Shown piece by piece: positions 28,472-39,900 of a DNA stretch of 64,000 nucleotides. The position numbers and the translations under genes were made by a program. The notes under the pieces were generated by a model. The model saw only the letters and a program-made list of their open reading frames with translations. It ran no database searches and had not been told where the DNA came from. Positions within the stretch are counted from its first letter, which is position 1, and every line of letters starts with the position of its first letter. The stretch is from Flaccisagitta enflata (Eukaryota > Chaetognatha > Sagittoidea > Aphragmophora): NCBI GenBank assembly GCA_965153355.1, contig OZ231127.1, positions 55,118,001-55,182,000 of the forward strand. Direction: 5' to 3'.

Positions 28472-28586
28472 CTGGTAATGCCCAGACATGTTCATCATTT
28501 GTGCTTTTTTGATCTCCAACATAAACAATATATCCTTTTGAAGAATGGACTAGTGGAGGTTTCTTCACATTGTTTTTTAACACAAC
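28472..28586 (-). CDS. DEG/ENaC channel, exon e (115 nt)
   Basis: Acceptor TTGTTGTTATTCAG and donor CAG|GTAAGA bound 38 codons plus one base. The peptide contains GYIVYVGDQKSTND and VWALPG, equivalent to the family's G-x-x-V-x-I-H-x-Q ... V-x-P-G-x-x-T segment (palm and beta-ball region of ASIC). The intron before it is about 9.1 kb and the one after it about 13.8 kb, both built from repeats. Confidence 0.75.
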
Positions 28587-28682
28587 CTGAATAACAACAA
28601 AAGCCAACTTTGCTAAATACCCACACGTATAAACAAAATAAATCGATTTTCTTTTTATTTACTTTAGGTGCTCATTTCACGT

Positions 28683-28760
28683 ACAGTGAAACCCCCGCTC
28701 AAACAGATTTCAAGGGACCAGGGCACCAGACACTCTTTTTCATTAGAGGGAATCCGTTAA
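28683..28760 (+). mobile_element. Left end of a pogo-like element
   Basis: TACAGTGAAACCCCCGCTC followed by an AAACAGATTTCAAGGGACC stretch resembles the termini of the MITE at 38,539. No matching right end was found nearby. Confidence 0.4.
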
Positions 28761-28859
28761 AGGCATTTCGAATAAGTCATTGAAATTGTATCAATTACTA
28801 TATTCAAAATGAGAAGTTAGAAATCATTCCCATCAACAACAAGGTCATCAAACCTTAGT

Positions 28860-29575
28860 TGCGTGGTGTCTAAGGTAATATAGGTAATAAAGATAATGGT
28901 AATAAGGGTAAAGGTAATAACAGTAAAGGTAAAAAAGATAAAGGTAATACAGGTAGAGGTAATTATAGTAAAGGTTATAAAGGTAAAGGAAATAAAGGTA
29001 AAGGTAATAAAGATAAAAAAAATAAAGGTAATGGCAATAAAGGTAAAGGCAATAAAGGTAAAGATAATCATGGTAAAGGTATTAAAGGCAAAGGTAATAA
29101 AGGTAAAGGTAATAAAGGTAAAGATAATAGAGCGCGGCGTCCAGGAATGAACTCTAGGTCATAAAAAATAGTCGAGACTTGTGACCTAGTGGAGTGTCTT
29201 TTTTGATGCATTAGTTGGAAAAACAACATTTAGATCCCAAAAGTAGCAAAGATGAAACACCTACATATTTTTGATTTAAAAATAACATTTAATGCTTCTA
29301 AAAGTCTACAAGATATCTGAAAAGTGTGGTGATAATTGCTGTACAAATGCTCATACCCCTTCTTGTAAGTTTGGAGGGAAATTTTACAAATAAGAGCTAA
29401 AGAAACTAATTTGAAAGCGCATATCTGGATTATTTTAGTTTTCTTTTTTTTTTCCCTTTGTTTTGTTTATTCCAATTCTAAAAATATGAAAACTATGAAA
29501 AATGTGTCAAAATATTTGAAATGCACATGATTATATCTCTACCAGCTAGTTTTATCAAATATTTTTTGGATAACA
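28860..29575. repeat. AAAGGTAAT minisatellite and AT-rich sequence
   Basis: AGGTAATAAAGGTAAAGG-type units at 28,875-29,130, ending GGCGTCCAGGAATGAAC. An inverted GTTCCTGGACGCC followed by the same units occurs at 31,950-32,090, so the two form the ends of a 3.2-kb inverted structure. Confidence 0.6.
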
Positions 29576-29577
29576 GC

Positions 29578-29870
29578 TTAAACAAGGCCAGATACACGAC
29601 AATCCAGTTGCGAATGATTGGGCAGGAACAGTGATACAAACAAGGCCGGATACACGGCCATCAGTTGCGGACGGGTGGGCAGGGGCGGAAATGCGTTTTC
29701 CCACTTTTCAACTCGAGCGTGACCCATCGACCGACCAACGGACGGACAAAGCCTCTTATAGAGTTGCGTGTCCGCAACTAAAAACACTTGGAGTTCAAAA
29801 ATGTGACGGATGGATGGACGGACCGACATGGCAAGGTGTAGAGTCACATGTCCGCGACTAAAATAGCTAA
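29578..29870 (-). mobile_element. Two overlapping hairpin-family elements
   Basis: AACAAGGCC(A/G)GATACACG occurs at 29,580 and 29,640. GGACGGACAAAGCCTCTTAT plus the hairpin AGTTGCGTGTCCGCAACT ends the first element near 29,780; a second, weaker end lies near 29,860. Confidence 0.6.
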
Positions 29871-29881
29871 AAACAGTGAAC

Positions 29882-30450
29882 AAGTCATCCAAGGATCGCA
29901 CATGGTCAGCGGTACCCGATGCCCTGCTTGGAGTGATCAGCTAAAAAAGTTTAGTAGGAGCAGGACAGCGGCCCCAAAGGGTCGATGTCCTGTAGGACAC
30001 AGGGATGAATTTCCTTACGTCCTGTGAAGGCATATTTTAAGCCTTTGGGGCAATTTTCCATGATATTCAATGGGAGTTATACTTTTTTTATAATTTCTTG
30101 TCAATTTTCCATACTATTCAATGAGAATTTCATATTTTTCTCTTTTTATCAATTTTCCATGCTATCCAGTAGGAATTTTGCATTTTTTTCATTTTATGTT
30201 AATTTTCAATGTTATTCAATGGCAAATTTACACTTTTCTATTTTTTTTGTAAATTTTCCATGTTATTTAATGGGAAGTTTGCATTTTGACATTTTCCTAT
30301 GTTATTCAATGGGATTTGAGAATTGAGAAGCTTTGGGGGGGGATGTACGTACGTAAGTACGTACGTACGTACGTACGGTCGGACGGACGTAAGGAAATTC
30401 ACCCCTGTGTCCTACAGGACATTGGCCCTTTGGGGCCGCTGCCCAAAAAG
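29882..30450. repeat. Foldback element type B with CAATGGGAATTT core
   Basis: Arms as in 20,300-20,840 on both sides. The core is a TTTTCCATGTTATTCAATGG repeat (about 75-bp units, 30,050-30,310), and GTAC repeats at 30,345-30,380. Confidence 0.7.
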
Positions 30451-32100
30451 GATTATTTTACAGCGTTTTCAATTGTTTTTCATTCTTTTCTATCAAAACT
30501 TCTTTCATACAAACTTTAGGTGGTAAAAGCATTTGTGTAGCAACTATAGCCATACTTTTCACATATTCTCTGTTTTTTTTTTAGCCTAGAAGTGTAAATC
30601 TAACTTAAAGAAATATAAAAATACTGATTTTTTGTTATTATTGAACTATTGAGTCTGTAATTCTATGCTGATTTTTTTATTTTTGCCCGTAATTTGTAGC
30701 AGATGCATCAGAAAACACATTTCACCAGGTCAGAAGTCTTGACAATTCTATTCGACCTATACAGTATGATTTTTCTGAACTGTAACATAAGATGAGGACA
30801 TAGCACAAAAAGTAGAAGAGCAAGCTACAATCTGAAAAAAACACTTGGAATATATGAGTTTGCAGATTTTTTATGGAAAATCCCAGGTACTTTTTCTTTT
30901 ATTTTGACCTGATTAATGCATATGAATCAAAGGGCAGATTCCGCCGAAAAATGCTGTTTTGTTGTGACCGTCTTTCTGTAAATCACTCTCATTTCTGAAC
31001 AATTTGAGCTACGGATCCCAGATTGGTCTCAAATGAAAAATATTTTGAAGTAGTTTTAGGAGAAAAACAAAGACAGCAATATTTTCAAAGAGTTATCCCG
31101 CCAAACATGAGAGATTTTGTTGTTTCAGGATAGATTGTTTGCAGAATTGACTTTCAGTTAACCAAATGCATTTAAAACCCTAAAAAAGTCTGTCTGTTGA
31201 GTTTCTCCCAAAAAGTACTTCAAAATAGCTTTCATTTGGGACCAATCTGGCATCTGTAGCTCAAACCGTTTGGAAATGAGAGCGATTTAAAGAGAAACAG
31301 TTCAGCCGATATCTCTACAATCTTTTCCATTTTTCCACTTTTCAGAATTTCAATCCCAATTGAAAAAGTAAGATGGATATCAATTTTCTTTCTAAAAAAC
31401 CCTTGGAATCTCCAACCAAATAACTGCAAACTGTCACCTTCTAGGAGCTTCTTTCAGAATTTGGCTGGCTCTTCTAGTTTTTGCATAATGTCCTCATCTT
31501 TTGTTACAATTGAAAAAAATCATACTGTACTATACGAATTAAAAAAAAAGACGCACTTTTGAATGAATGGTTGATTGCGCCATTGAAAATCGAAAAAACT
31601 AACTAAAATCTTAGACCATTTTGAAGCCCTTGAAAAACTCTTTCATTTGGCGCTAATCTGGTATCTCTATCTTTTTTTGTTTGGAAATGGCATTAGTTTG
31701 AGTAAAAATGTTGCCAAATTTGTTTTTGCAGTCCCTTTGAAAAAGATGCAATTCAGCAAAATGGTGTCTCATTTTAAAGAGCTCTAGCTCCAAAACCGTT
31801 AAAGATACAGATCTGAGATTGGTCTAGAATGAAAGATAATTTGAAAATCTTCAAAATCATTCACTCTGTAAAATTTTTTTGATACTTTTTAAGTCAGTTT
31901 TATCAGCAAATAAAAAGGTGCGTCTTTTTTTTAAATTCGCGTAGTAGTTTGTTCCTGGACGCCGTGAGAGGTTAAGGTAAAAAAGGTAAAGGTAATAAAG
32001 GCAAAGGTAATAAAGGTTAAGACAATGAAGGTAAGGGTAGTAAAGCTAAAGGTAATAAAGGTAAATGTAAATAAGGCAAAGGCAAAGGGCCATAATTTAG
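30450..32100. repeat. Foldback of about 780 bp in AT-rich sequence
   Basis: 30,755-31,080 and 31,190-31,535 are inverted copies (for example GATGAGGACATAGCAC against GTGCATAATGTCCTCATC-type sequence, and CAGATTGGTCTCAAATGAAA against TTTCATTTGGGACCAATCTG). No gene seen. Confidence 0.6.
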
Positions 32101-32350
32101 TTTCTGTTTAGTGTGAACGCCGGGCACGTTGCTCAGAGACAAACTGACAGACAGACAGAATGACATAGCGGCTTCTAGATTCGCGTTCATGTGCAGGCCT
32201 GATAATAGAGCGGGCTCGCAGTCCCAAGGCCCACAGATTGGCCGTCGGGCCGCAAATTTATTTAGCTGCGGGTCCAATGGGCCTGCTGCAATTGTGCTTG
32301 GTATCTCTGGATACCCCCCAAAGAAAATTGAAATATCCATTTTTTCTGAC
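32100..32350. repeat. Fragment of the GGCCTGATTTTAG repeat
   Basis: GTGTGAACGCCGGGCACG and GTGCAGGCCTGATAATAGAG match 1,085 and 36,040. Confidence 0.45.
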
Positions 32351-33680
32351 TGTGTCATTTGTCTTCAGGAACATGTGGACTACTAAAAAAAAACAAAAAA
32401 CAAAAAAATTCTTCTGAAATTTTTTCATTTATATCACTTTTTACCCTATAAAAGATCATTTTTAGCACTTTTTAAGCATGAAATTGTTCATAAAGCTTTG
32501 AAAATTCAAAAAATATTGGAAATAAGTGGCAATAGCTAGAATACACATGTTTTTACTATTAGCAAAAAGTTTTTTTAGATATCTTGAAGATAAGAGCGTA
32601 TAAAAAGCCTAAAAACAGCAAATTATCGTTTTTTTCAGTATTTTTCTGTCCTAATTTGTTCATGCAGCATGATAACTCTTAAAAAATCTTAGAAATGTGT
32701 GGCAATAGCTAGAACATACATGTTTCTACCCTTTACAAAAAGTTTTTGGGATGAAGAAAAAAAAAAAAACGGTTGAATATCGTTTTTTTTAGTAATTCTA
32801 AGTCCTTATCCGTTCATGCAGCATAATAATTCTGGAAAAATCCTAGAAATGTGTAGTGGCAGTCTCGATTATGACTATTTTTAACCTGAACAACCAGTTA
32901 TTTTTAATATTTTTCAATTTAAAGCTTAGAAATTGCTTAAAAACAGCAAAATATTATTTTTAGGTGCGCCAACGCACCTCTATAACTGGCTTTGTCCGTC
33001 GGTCTGTCAGTTGGTCTGTTGGTTGATCGGTAACGCATTCGTCCAACAATCCACATGGCGCACCTTATTGGGCTACTTAGCCTCGTTAAACTGTAAACTT
33101 ATAAGTATTCTGAAAAAAACTGGCCCTTCAGGTTAAAAAAATTATACTCAAGAATACTACTATACATTTCTAGGATTTTTCAGGGGTTATTATGCTGCAT
33201 AAACAAATAAAGACTTGAAATTACTAAAAAAATGATATTTTATCGTTTTTTGGATCTTTTTATGCTCTTATCTTTGTTATATTCCAAAAAACTTTTTGTC
33301 AAGGTTAAAACAAGTATATCCTAGCTATTACCACACATTTTAAAGATTTTATGCTGCATGAAAGAATTCGGACTTAAAAATACTGAAAAAATGATATTTT
33401 GCTGTTTTTTGGCTTTTTTTATACTCTTATCTTCAAGATATCCCAAAAAACTTTTTGCTAATGGTAAAAACATGTGTATTCTAGCAATTGCTACCTTTTT
33501 TTAGTATTTTTTGGGATTTTCAAAGCTGTATGAACAATTTTATGCCCAGAAAGTGCTTAAAATGACCTTTTTGTGCCCAAAAAGTGATATACATGAAAAA
33601 ATTTCAGAAGAATTTTTTTGTTTTTTGTTTTTTTTAGTAGTCCACATGTTCCTGAAGACAAATGACACAGTCAGAAAAAA
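32350..33680. repeat. 1.3-kb foldback with nested hairpin-family element
   Basis: The ends GTCATTTGTCTTCAGGAACA and TGTTCCTGAAGACAAATGAC are perfect complements. Homology continues through about 550-bp arms to a centre occupied by the element at 32,957-33,090. Confidence 0.8.
32957..33090 (+). mobile_element. Short complete hairpin-family element nested in a foldback
   Basis: Closely matches 5,181-5,312 from end to end. It sits near the centre of the foldback at 32,350-33,680, so it inserted there or forms its spacer. Confidence 0.7.
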
Positions 33681-34494
33681 TGTATCCTGAGATGTGTGTT
33701 AAATCAAAAAGAAGATTAGCAATATCAAAATTTCTCATGCTCTTTCTCCTGGAGAAAAAACTCCTGGAGCTGCTCAATCAGAAGAAACTCAGTGTTCATG
33801 ATGCATATTCATTTTGAATACACATATTGCCAGTAATGGCGGCTGTCGCCGTGAGGAAAAAAGTTGTAAGCATTGGACACTTTTTACCAAGCTTTTATCT
33901 TCAATCTCAGCATTTTTTTTATTTGTTAGATCAAATCAAGAGCAATTGTATGTATTGATTACACTGAAAATTAGAGAAAAATAGAACTGAGCCAAATGAG
34001 CTAGATGAGCTACGATACTCAAAATCTCTCAACCAGATATCCAGCTATGCTCATTCAAAGTTTTTTTTGTATTTGCATGCTCAATTAAAACATTTATACA
34101 TCCTATTAAAAATCAGAAAAAAATTATGAGTTAAATGAGCTAAATGAGAAAGAATACTCTAAGACCCCCTCACAGATGAGCAGCTCTGCTCATTTACATG
34201 CTTTCTTATAGCTACTTGCTTTAATATATATTAAAGTAATTATTCATTTGTTGCTTACAAAATAAAAAAGAAAGAGCTAAATGAGCTAAAATGCTCAAAA
34301 ACACCCTCACAGATAAGCAGCTATGCTCATAAACATGTTTTCTTGTATTTGTCTGCTCAAACAAACCTAAATAGACTCCTTAATTGATCCCACTTGAAAT
34401 CATAAAAAATTGAAAAAAATTCCCTTTGAATTTTTTGTAAATAGATCTTTAAAAGTTCATAAGACGCACTGAAGATTAAACCGAAAGAACTTAC
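33681..34494. repeat. Tandem repeat, about 143-bp period, three copies, in AT-rich sequence
   Basis: GAGCTAAATGAGCTAxxATG-type starts at about 33,987, 34,128 and 34,274, each followed by CAGCTxTGCTCAT. Confidence 0.55.
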
Positions 34495-34571
34495 CCAGAG
34501 GACATAATCACTATTCCATCACTGATTTCGCTCCAGTCAATAACTCTATCATTTTTTTCCAACCTTGACAT
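34495..34571 (-). CDS. Orphan candidate exon beginning with ATG
   Basis: A perfect donor (TCTGG|GTAAGTTC) follows an open frame starting at ATG: MSRLEKNDRVIDWSEISD and seven more residues. A stop lies two codons upstream in frame, so if real it is a first exon. It lies between DEG/ENaC exons d and e but does not fit their phase. It could be an alternative first exon, a nested gene, or chance. Confidence 0.25.
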
Positions 34572-34700
34572 GGTAAGTTATTAAGAATTTCCATTCTGTA
34601 ATCGCCAAATGAGATAAATGAATAATGATTGAGAGAAATTCAATGATAAAGTGCCAAAAAAGTGAAGAAATTATTTACAATCATCTCATTTATGCTTAGA

Positions 34701-34835
34701 CAGAATTACAAATTTGCATATGAAATCAAAATATCAACAAAATAAGAACATAGCGCGCTCAGTACATGATTTAGGAATTGCGCTATATTCTTATTTTGTT
34801 GATATTTTGATTTCTTATGCAAATTTGTAATTCTG
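34701..34835. repeat. Long hairpin: 56-bp arms, 23-nt loop
   Basis: 34,701-34,756 and 34,780-34,835 are inverted copies with two mismatches (CAGAATTACAAATTTGCATA ... TTGCAAATTTGTAATTCTG-type ends). It could be a small MITE or a hairpin-RNA source. Confidence 0.75.
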
Positions 34836-35246
34836 TGTAGGTCATGGTAGAATTACAGATTGAATTTTTCTATGTTTTACGCCTATTTTTCAACAATAAA
34901 ATGAGAAGTTTAGAGGTCATGTGAAAGGCATGTGAAAGGCATGTGAAAGTTTATCCATGCAAAATATATTGATTTCGCAACTTTATTGAAAACACCCATG
35001 AAAAAAATTTCCGCCAATTTTATTTTATAAAAATCACAATTCATTGGGCATGGGTAGCAAAATCTATGCTAATTTTCAGAGCGACATAACGCGAAAAATA
35101 GTTTCCATAGAGCATTCTGCTTGGCTCCAAATGAAAGAGAATTATCAAATTTACTTACCCTATTAATTTCAGCGGAGGCCACATTTGGTCGATCCAGAGC
35201 CAAAACTTTCTCATAAGATTATAAAAACCCTGTTTCTCTCAAATAT

Positions 35247-35465
35247 GTCAACAAGTGACGCGGGGTCACAATATCGTTGCGGACGGGTGGGCAGGGGCAT
35301 CCAACCCCCATCCACACCCAAACCCACCCCCAACACTCAAACATATGCAAAAAGTATCAAAAGTGCAAGTTTTCCCACTTTTCAACTCGATGACCACGGA
35401 CCGACGGACCGACGGACGGACGGACGGACAAAGCCTCTTATAGAGTTGCGTGTCCGCAACTAAAA
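35247..35465 (-). mobile_element. Hairpin-family element, second left-end type
   Basis: Left end CAAGTGACGCGGGGTCACAA, then TATCGTTGCGGACGGGTGGG, GGACC repeats and the hairpin AGTTGCGTGTCCGCAACT (35,444-35,461). The same left end, in either orientation, occurs near 10,750, 38,250, 39,890, 63,440 and 63,830. Confidence 0.65.
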
Positions 35466-35551
35466 AGTCGAAGACTGACTTTGACTTTTTTCCTGATGAT
35501 CGTCTACAAAAAAAAATATGAAAAAAAAAGGTTTCATTCAGGATTTGATGT

Positions 35552-35736
35552 TTAACAAGGCCGGATACATGGCTACCCTAGTCGCGTGCGGGTGGGCAGG
35601 AGCAGTGCTGGAGAAGGTCACCAGGGCATCTGGGCAGGAGCCGTATGCTCAAAAAGCTCAAACATGCCGAAAAAGTAAAAAGGGGACCAACCGACCGACC
35701 AGCGGGTTGTAGAGTCGCGTAGCACGCGACTAAAAA
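35552..35736 (-). mobile_element. Hairpin-family element (about 185 bp)
   Basis: AACAAGGCCGGATACATGGC ... GACCAGCGGGTTGTAG and hairpin AGTCGCGTAGCACGCGACT (35,713-35,731). Confidence 0.65.
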
Positions 35737-35759
35737 CGTCTTGCTTTTCCTGATATATA

Positions 35760-36030
35760 CAACCATGTCTAATTAGAGAGAGAGAGAGACTGAGAGGGAT
35801 GGACAGATGGGTAAAACCTCTTAGAGAAAAGTTACCATCATTCTTTCAATTTATTAGGAAAAAAAGCACTCTGCTGCATGAATCCACAGAAATGATGTTC
35901 CTGTAAACCATTTTGAAGAATGAAAATTGATTTATTTTTTTCTTTTGTAGAAAAATGAAATGATTTTTTTGTTAGCTTACTTATACATTTTTTTTTAAAA
36001 TTTTTTTTGTCACTTTACAAACATACATCA
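35760..36030. other. AT-rich non-coding sequence
   Basis: Nothing recognised beyond a short GA run at 35,776. Confidence 0.4.
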
Positions 36031-36440
36031 TTGTAGTCATGTGCAGGCCTGATTTTAGTAAATTTTTTCGGGCTCGCTCCCCACATTTTGACAGAGCCCG
36101 ACGGGAAAACCATGAGCGCAGTAAGAACTGTTTTGACAATTTTTCAGATTATTTCAGGCTATATTTGTAATGATAGTCACTAATTATATGATGCAATGAT
36201 ATGATAATCACTAATATTAATCAATTAATCATCATTTGTATGGTTCAATGTGTGAAATGCTCAAAGACTGATTCAAAATTCAAAGGTTTTACTCCATCAG
36301 CCTGAGCGCTTCAAATCCATCCCAATGAGAGGGAGCCTGCCGGGCTCAGAGCTTGCAAAATATGAGAGCCCGAGAGCAAAAGAGAGAGCATCGGCTCGCG
36401 GGCTCACTCTAAAATCAGGCCTTGTCATGTGCTATGTGAC
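36030..36440. repeat. Inverted-repeat element ending GCAGGCCTGATTTTAG
   Basis: CATGTGCAGGCCTGATTTTAG at 36,038 and CTAAAATCAGGCCTTGTCATG at 36,410 face each other, with GGGCTCGC and GCGGGCTC inside. Confidence 0.6.
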
Positions 36441-36649
36441 TCTACACCATGCTTTGATCGTCTCTTGGTCCATCGGTCCGAGGGTCGCATTTTTCACTGG
36501 TGAGTGAGTTTGATACCCCTAATCATCTGCCTGCGACTTGGGAAGCAATATATTTGGCCTTGCTTTAACGATGAATAACTTATAATTATTTTGGTATAAC
36601 TTTGATCCAACAATACATGTACTTTCTTTTTCGATAACTGAAGAATAGA

Positions 36650-36955
<306 letters not shown>

Positions 36956-37009
36956 TTCTAGTTAATCTTCCTTCCCTTTTCCCCTCATATTGATAACATT
37001 TCGCCAAGA

Positions 37010-37240
37010 GGTCTAGTTCGATTCTGAATTCCCCCATGGTCAAGGCCAATTTCCGTTCCGGGCGGGAGAGTTGGCCATTCTTAGCCAAAAAAATTGTGTT
37101 CAAGCCGGAATTTCCGTTAGAGACGGAATTTGTTTGTATGAAAAATGGAAGAAAAAAATTGGGACTTATGCTTCCCATGCATTGGAGGCTGGTTTCCGCC
37201 TCTAACAGGTCCGTTGGAGCGGGACTTCACTGTATGCATT
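37010..37240. mobile_element. Degenerate pogo-like element
   Basis: It ends GTCCGTTGGAGCGGGACTTCACTGTA (close to the complement of pogo-like ends) and carries related TTTCCGTT..GCGGGAGAG sequence on the left. No coding capacity was recognised. Confidence 0.35.
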
Positions 37241-37314
37241 TGCCGAGTGTTATTGTTTAAAACAAGGCCAAGTTATGGCCAATTAGTGCGCCTAGCCTGA
37301 TTAAGAGTTTGTGA

Positions 37315-37440
37315 ATGAATTGTTTGAATGAATGAAAGAATGAATGAATGATGAATGAATGAATGAATGAATGAATGAATGAATGAATGAATGAATGAAT
37401 GAATGAATGAATGAATGAATGAATGAATTGTTGAAAAACA
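37315..37440. repeat. GAAT microsatellite
   Basis: About 25 tandem GAAT units. Confidence 0.85.
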
Positions 37441-37514
37441 GAATGAAAATGAGTGTGGTGAGGCATAAGAGGTGATAGGAATGAAGAACGACGACAGAAT
37501 TGGCCGTTTTGAGC

Positions 37515-37590
37515 GTTTTAAACGTTTGCGTTACCAACCGACCGACGGATATGACCTCTTATAGAAGTGCGAGGACGCACTTAAAAAGCG
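37515..37590 (-). repeat. Hairpin-family end fragment
   Basis: Ends with AAGTGCGAGGACGCACTT (37,565-37,582), a stem unlike most copies but still self-complementary. Confidence 0.5.
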
Positions 37591-37651
37591 GGTCCTTTTG
37601 TGTTAGAATATGGTATAGATTTCTCCTGGATTGCTTTTGAACTAAACCTAC

Positions 37652-37705
37652 CTCTAGGCCACTAAAAGTGTCTACATTGTCCTGTCGATAAGCCGCAAAA
37701 TCAAC
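37652..37705 (-). CDS. DEG/ENaC channel, exon d (54 nt)
   Basis: A clean micro-exon: acceptor TTTGCCTTTGTACAG, donor GAG|GTAGGT, 18 codons, phase 0 at both ends. It encodes VDFAAYRQDNVDTFSGLE. The ending aligns with the S/N-GLE-I/L-x-L segment that follows the FGxC motif in ASICs, and exon e continues it (VVLKNN). Confidence 0.72.
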
Positions 37706-37884
37706 CTGTACAAAGGCAAAATTCAAATTGTCTCAGATTCTAAATCATACGATCTGAAGCCTAAAGGACTGAAATGCCACTTATTGCGCAGCACGTTGGG
37801 GGCAAAGACAACCTAAACTAGGGGATACATTTCAGATATCCTAATTTCATTCAGCTTCTAAGATTTTTGTTTACCCCTTTAACT

Positions 37885-38250
<366 letters not shown>

Positions 38251-38289
38251 ACTTCTTACTCGTTCCTTATATTCCTAAATCTTCATACT

Positions 38290-38400
38290 TTTTAGTCGCG
38301 CGATTCGCGACTCTATGAGCCGCTTTTCCATCCATCCGTCGGTTGGTCGTTTGGTCATTCGGTCATTCGGTCCGTCCGTCCGTCCATCACAAAATCGTTT
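38290..38400 (+). repeat. Hairpin-family end fragment
   Basis: AGTCGCGCGATTCGCGACT (38,294-38,312), then CTCTATGAGCCGCTTTTCC and GGTC/GTCC repeats. Confidence 0.55.
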
Positions 38401-38538
38401 TTATGGCCTTTTTCATATATTTTTACATTTTTGAACATTAAGAGAAGACACTGAGGTGTATACAAAGTTTTTTTTGAAAGCTCTCATCTGTCTGTCCAAC
38501 TTTTTCTGAAAAATGCCGACGTACGCGACTTAGGTCTA

Positions 38539-38707
38539 CAGTTGAACCCCGCTCTAACGGACCCGCCATAAACGGAATTCTGCCTCCAACAGACACAAAC
38601 TCTTCAAGTTAATTTCTTTTATTTCCTTTTTTGGCAATAACAGAAGTCCGCCTTTAACAGAGGAAAACTGTTAGTCTCCTGAAATCCGTTAGAGCGGGGT
38701 TCAACTG
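38539..38707. mobile_element. MITE, 169 bp, pogo/Tc1-type ends
   Basis: Perfect 22-bp terminal inverted repeats (CAGTTGAACCCCGCTCTAACGG and its complement), flanked by TA on both sides (38,537-38,538 and 38,708-38,709). No coding capacity. Confidence 0.85.
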
Positions 38708-38799
38708 TACTATCTTAGAAATAAAAAGGTTTCCACCCATAACATTAGTTCATTTATTGACATACAAATGAACACAAATCAGTTGCAAATCCATGAATA

Positions 38800-38950
38800 T
38801 TTTATGTTAGCCTCCTTTGAATGAATCACTGCTGCCATTCATCAGAGAGGCAGTTTGCAGAGCTTCTTTAAGTACTCTGGAGTGATGGCGTTCCAGACCT
38901 TTCTGGGTAGTTTCTTGATCTTTTCTTTTACTTTGTTTAAGCCAATAGCT
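38800..38950 (-). pseudogene. Remnant of a Tc1/mariner transposase C terminus
   Basis: The minus strand encodes KKLPRKVWNAITPEYLKKL, matching the WxxIxxExIxxL segment near the end of Tc1/mariner transposases. After a stop and frame change come a GG-H-K-[IY]-like end (KGG, stop, HKIF). Stops and frame changes make it non-functional. It lies about 100 bp from a TA-flanked MITE, in a DEG/ENaC intron. Confidence 0.55.
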
Positions 38951-39411
38951 CCAAAGAGATTCAACAAATCATAAAAAAATTGGTGACATAAATGTAGCCC
39001 TGTAAATCTGCAAGCAGTCTACACAAACCGCATCTATCTAGCTCAATGCGTCTAGAAGTTATTTGAAAGAAAATGATGTCTTATCATTTGAAGATTTTGT
39101 AGAAATGGCAATAACAAAATTGAAACATTTCATTCAAAGTTGAATAACTTTTGAATGCATTGAGTTGGAGAGATTCAGTTTGCGTAGATTGCTTGCAAAT
39201 TTGAAGGGTGTTAAAAATCTCACCAACCATTTGATGATTCGTTGATTCTAGTCTGAGATATACATGTAATCTTGCGGAAACCTTTTTATTTCCAAGATAG
39301 TAATGTCCTTGTTTCATGACAAGTGAGTCCAACCAGCTTCCCAGTCCCATATTTCGTTGTTTTGTCCTAGATTCATGGTCTGCTCTAACAAGATCATTTA
39401 CGGTAGAATAC

Positions 39412-39586
39412 CTCCTTATTCGCTGGTTTCGCCATGAATTCCCAGCAACTTCCAAATTCTGGATGAATTCTAAACAGAAGCCGCTTCATGCAGCTGATAC
39501 CGTCAAATGTACAGAATATAACGTTCTCCTCAACTTTTCCTGCCAATCGTTTCTGCAGATCCAGTTCCAGTGACATATAGTAATAA
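39412..39586 (-). CDS. DEG/ENaC channel, exon c with the first conserved extracellular cysteines (175 nt)
   Basis: A very strong acceptor (TTTTCCCCCTTTCAG) and a donor GAG|GTATTC bound 58 codons. The peptide carries VIFCTFDGISC and, 12 residues later, FGSCWEF. This matches the family pattern C-x-[FW]-x-G-x-x-C ... [FY]-G-x-C-[YW]-x-F found after membrane segment 1 in ASIC and ENaC subunits. These trimeric sodium channels sit in the plasma membrane and open to protons, peptides, force or constitutively; ligand type cannot be read from this fragment. Introns on both sides are full of repeats, including a Tc1/mariner remnant. Confidence 0.75.
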
Positions 39587-39689
39587 CTGAAAGGGGGAAA
39601 ACCCAATTCTTGAATTGAATTATTGAACGCGCGAAAATATTCTAATCTCCTCCCTTCCTTATCATCATGGAGCAAAAACGAGAAGCAAC

Positions 39690-39900
39690 CTACTTTGTGG
39701 CTAAGTCCATCTTTTGGTCCGTCCGTTGTCCCGAGGGTCACGCTCGAGTTGTAAGTGCAAAACGCGCATTTATGATGCCGCAGTTGGTATTATCTTTGTG
39801 TGTGAGTGTGTGTGGGTTGGGGGAGGTGGGAATGGGGGTTGTAAACCCCTGCCCACCCGTGCGCAACGTTATTGTGACTCCGCGTCACTTGTTGCGCCTC
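39690..39900 (+). mobile_element. Hairpin-family element, second left-end type, reversed
   Basis: GTGGCTAAGTCCATC and GTCC repeats at the left, CCTGCCCACCCGTGCGCAAC and GTGACTCCGCGTCACTTGTT at the right. The terminal hairpin is decayed. Confidence 0.5.
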
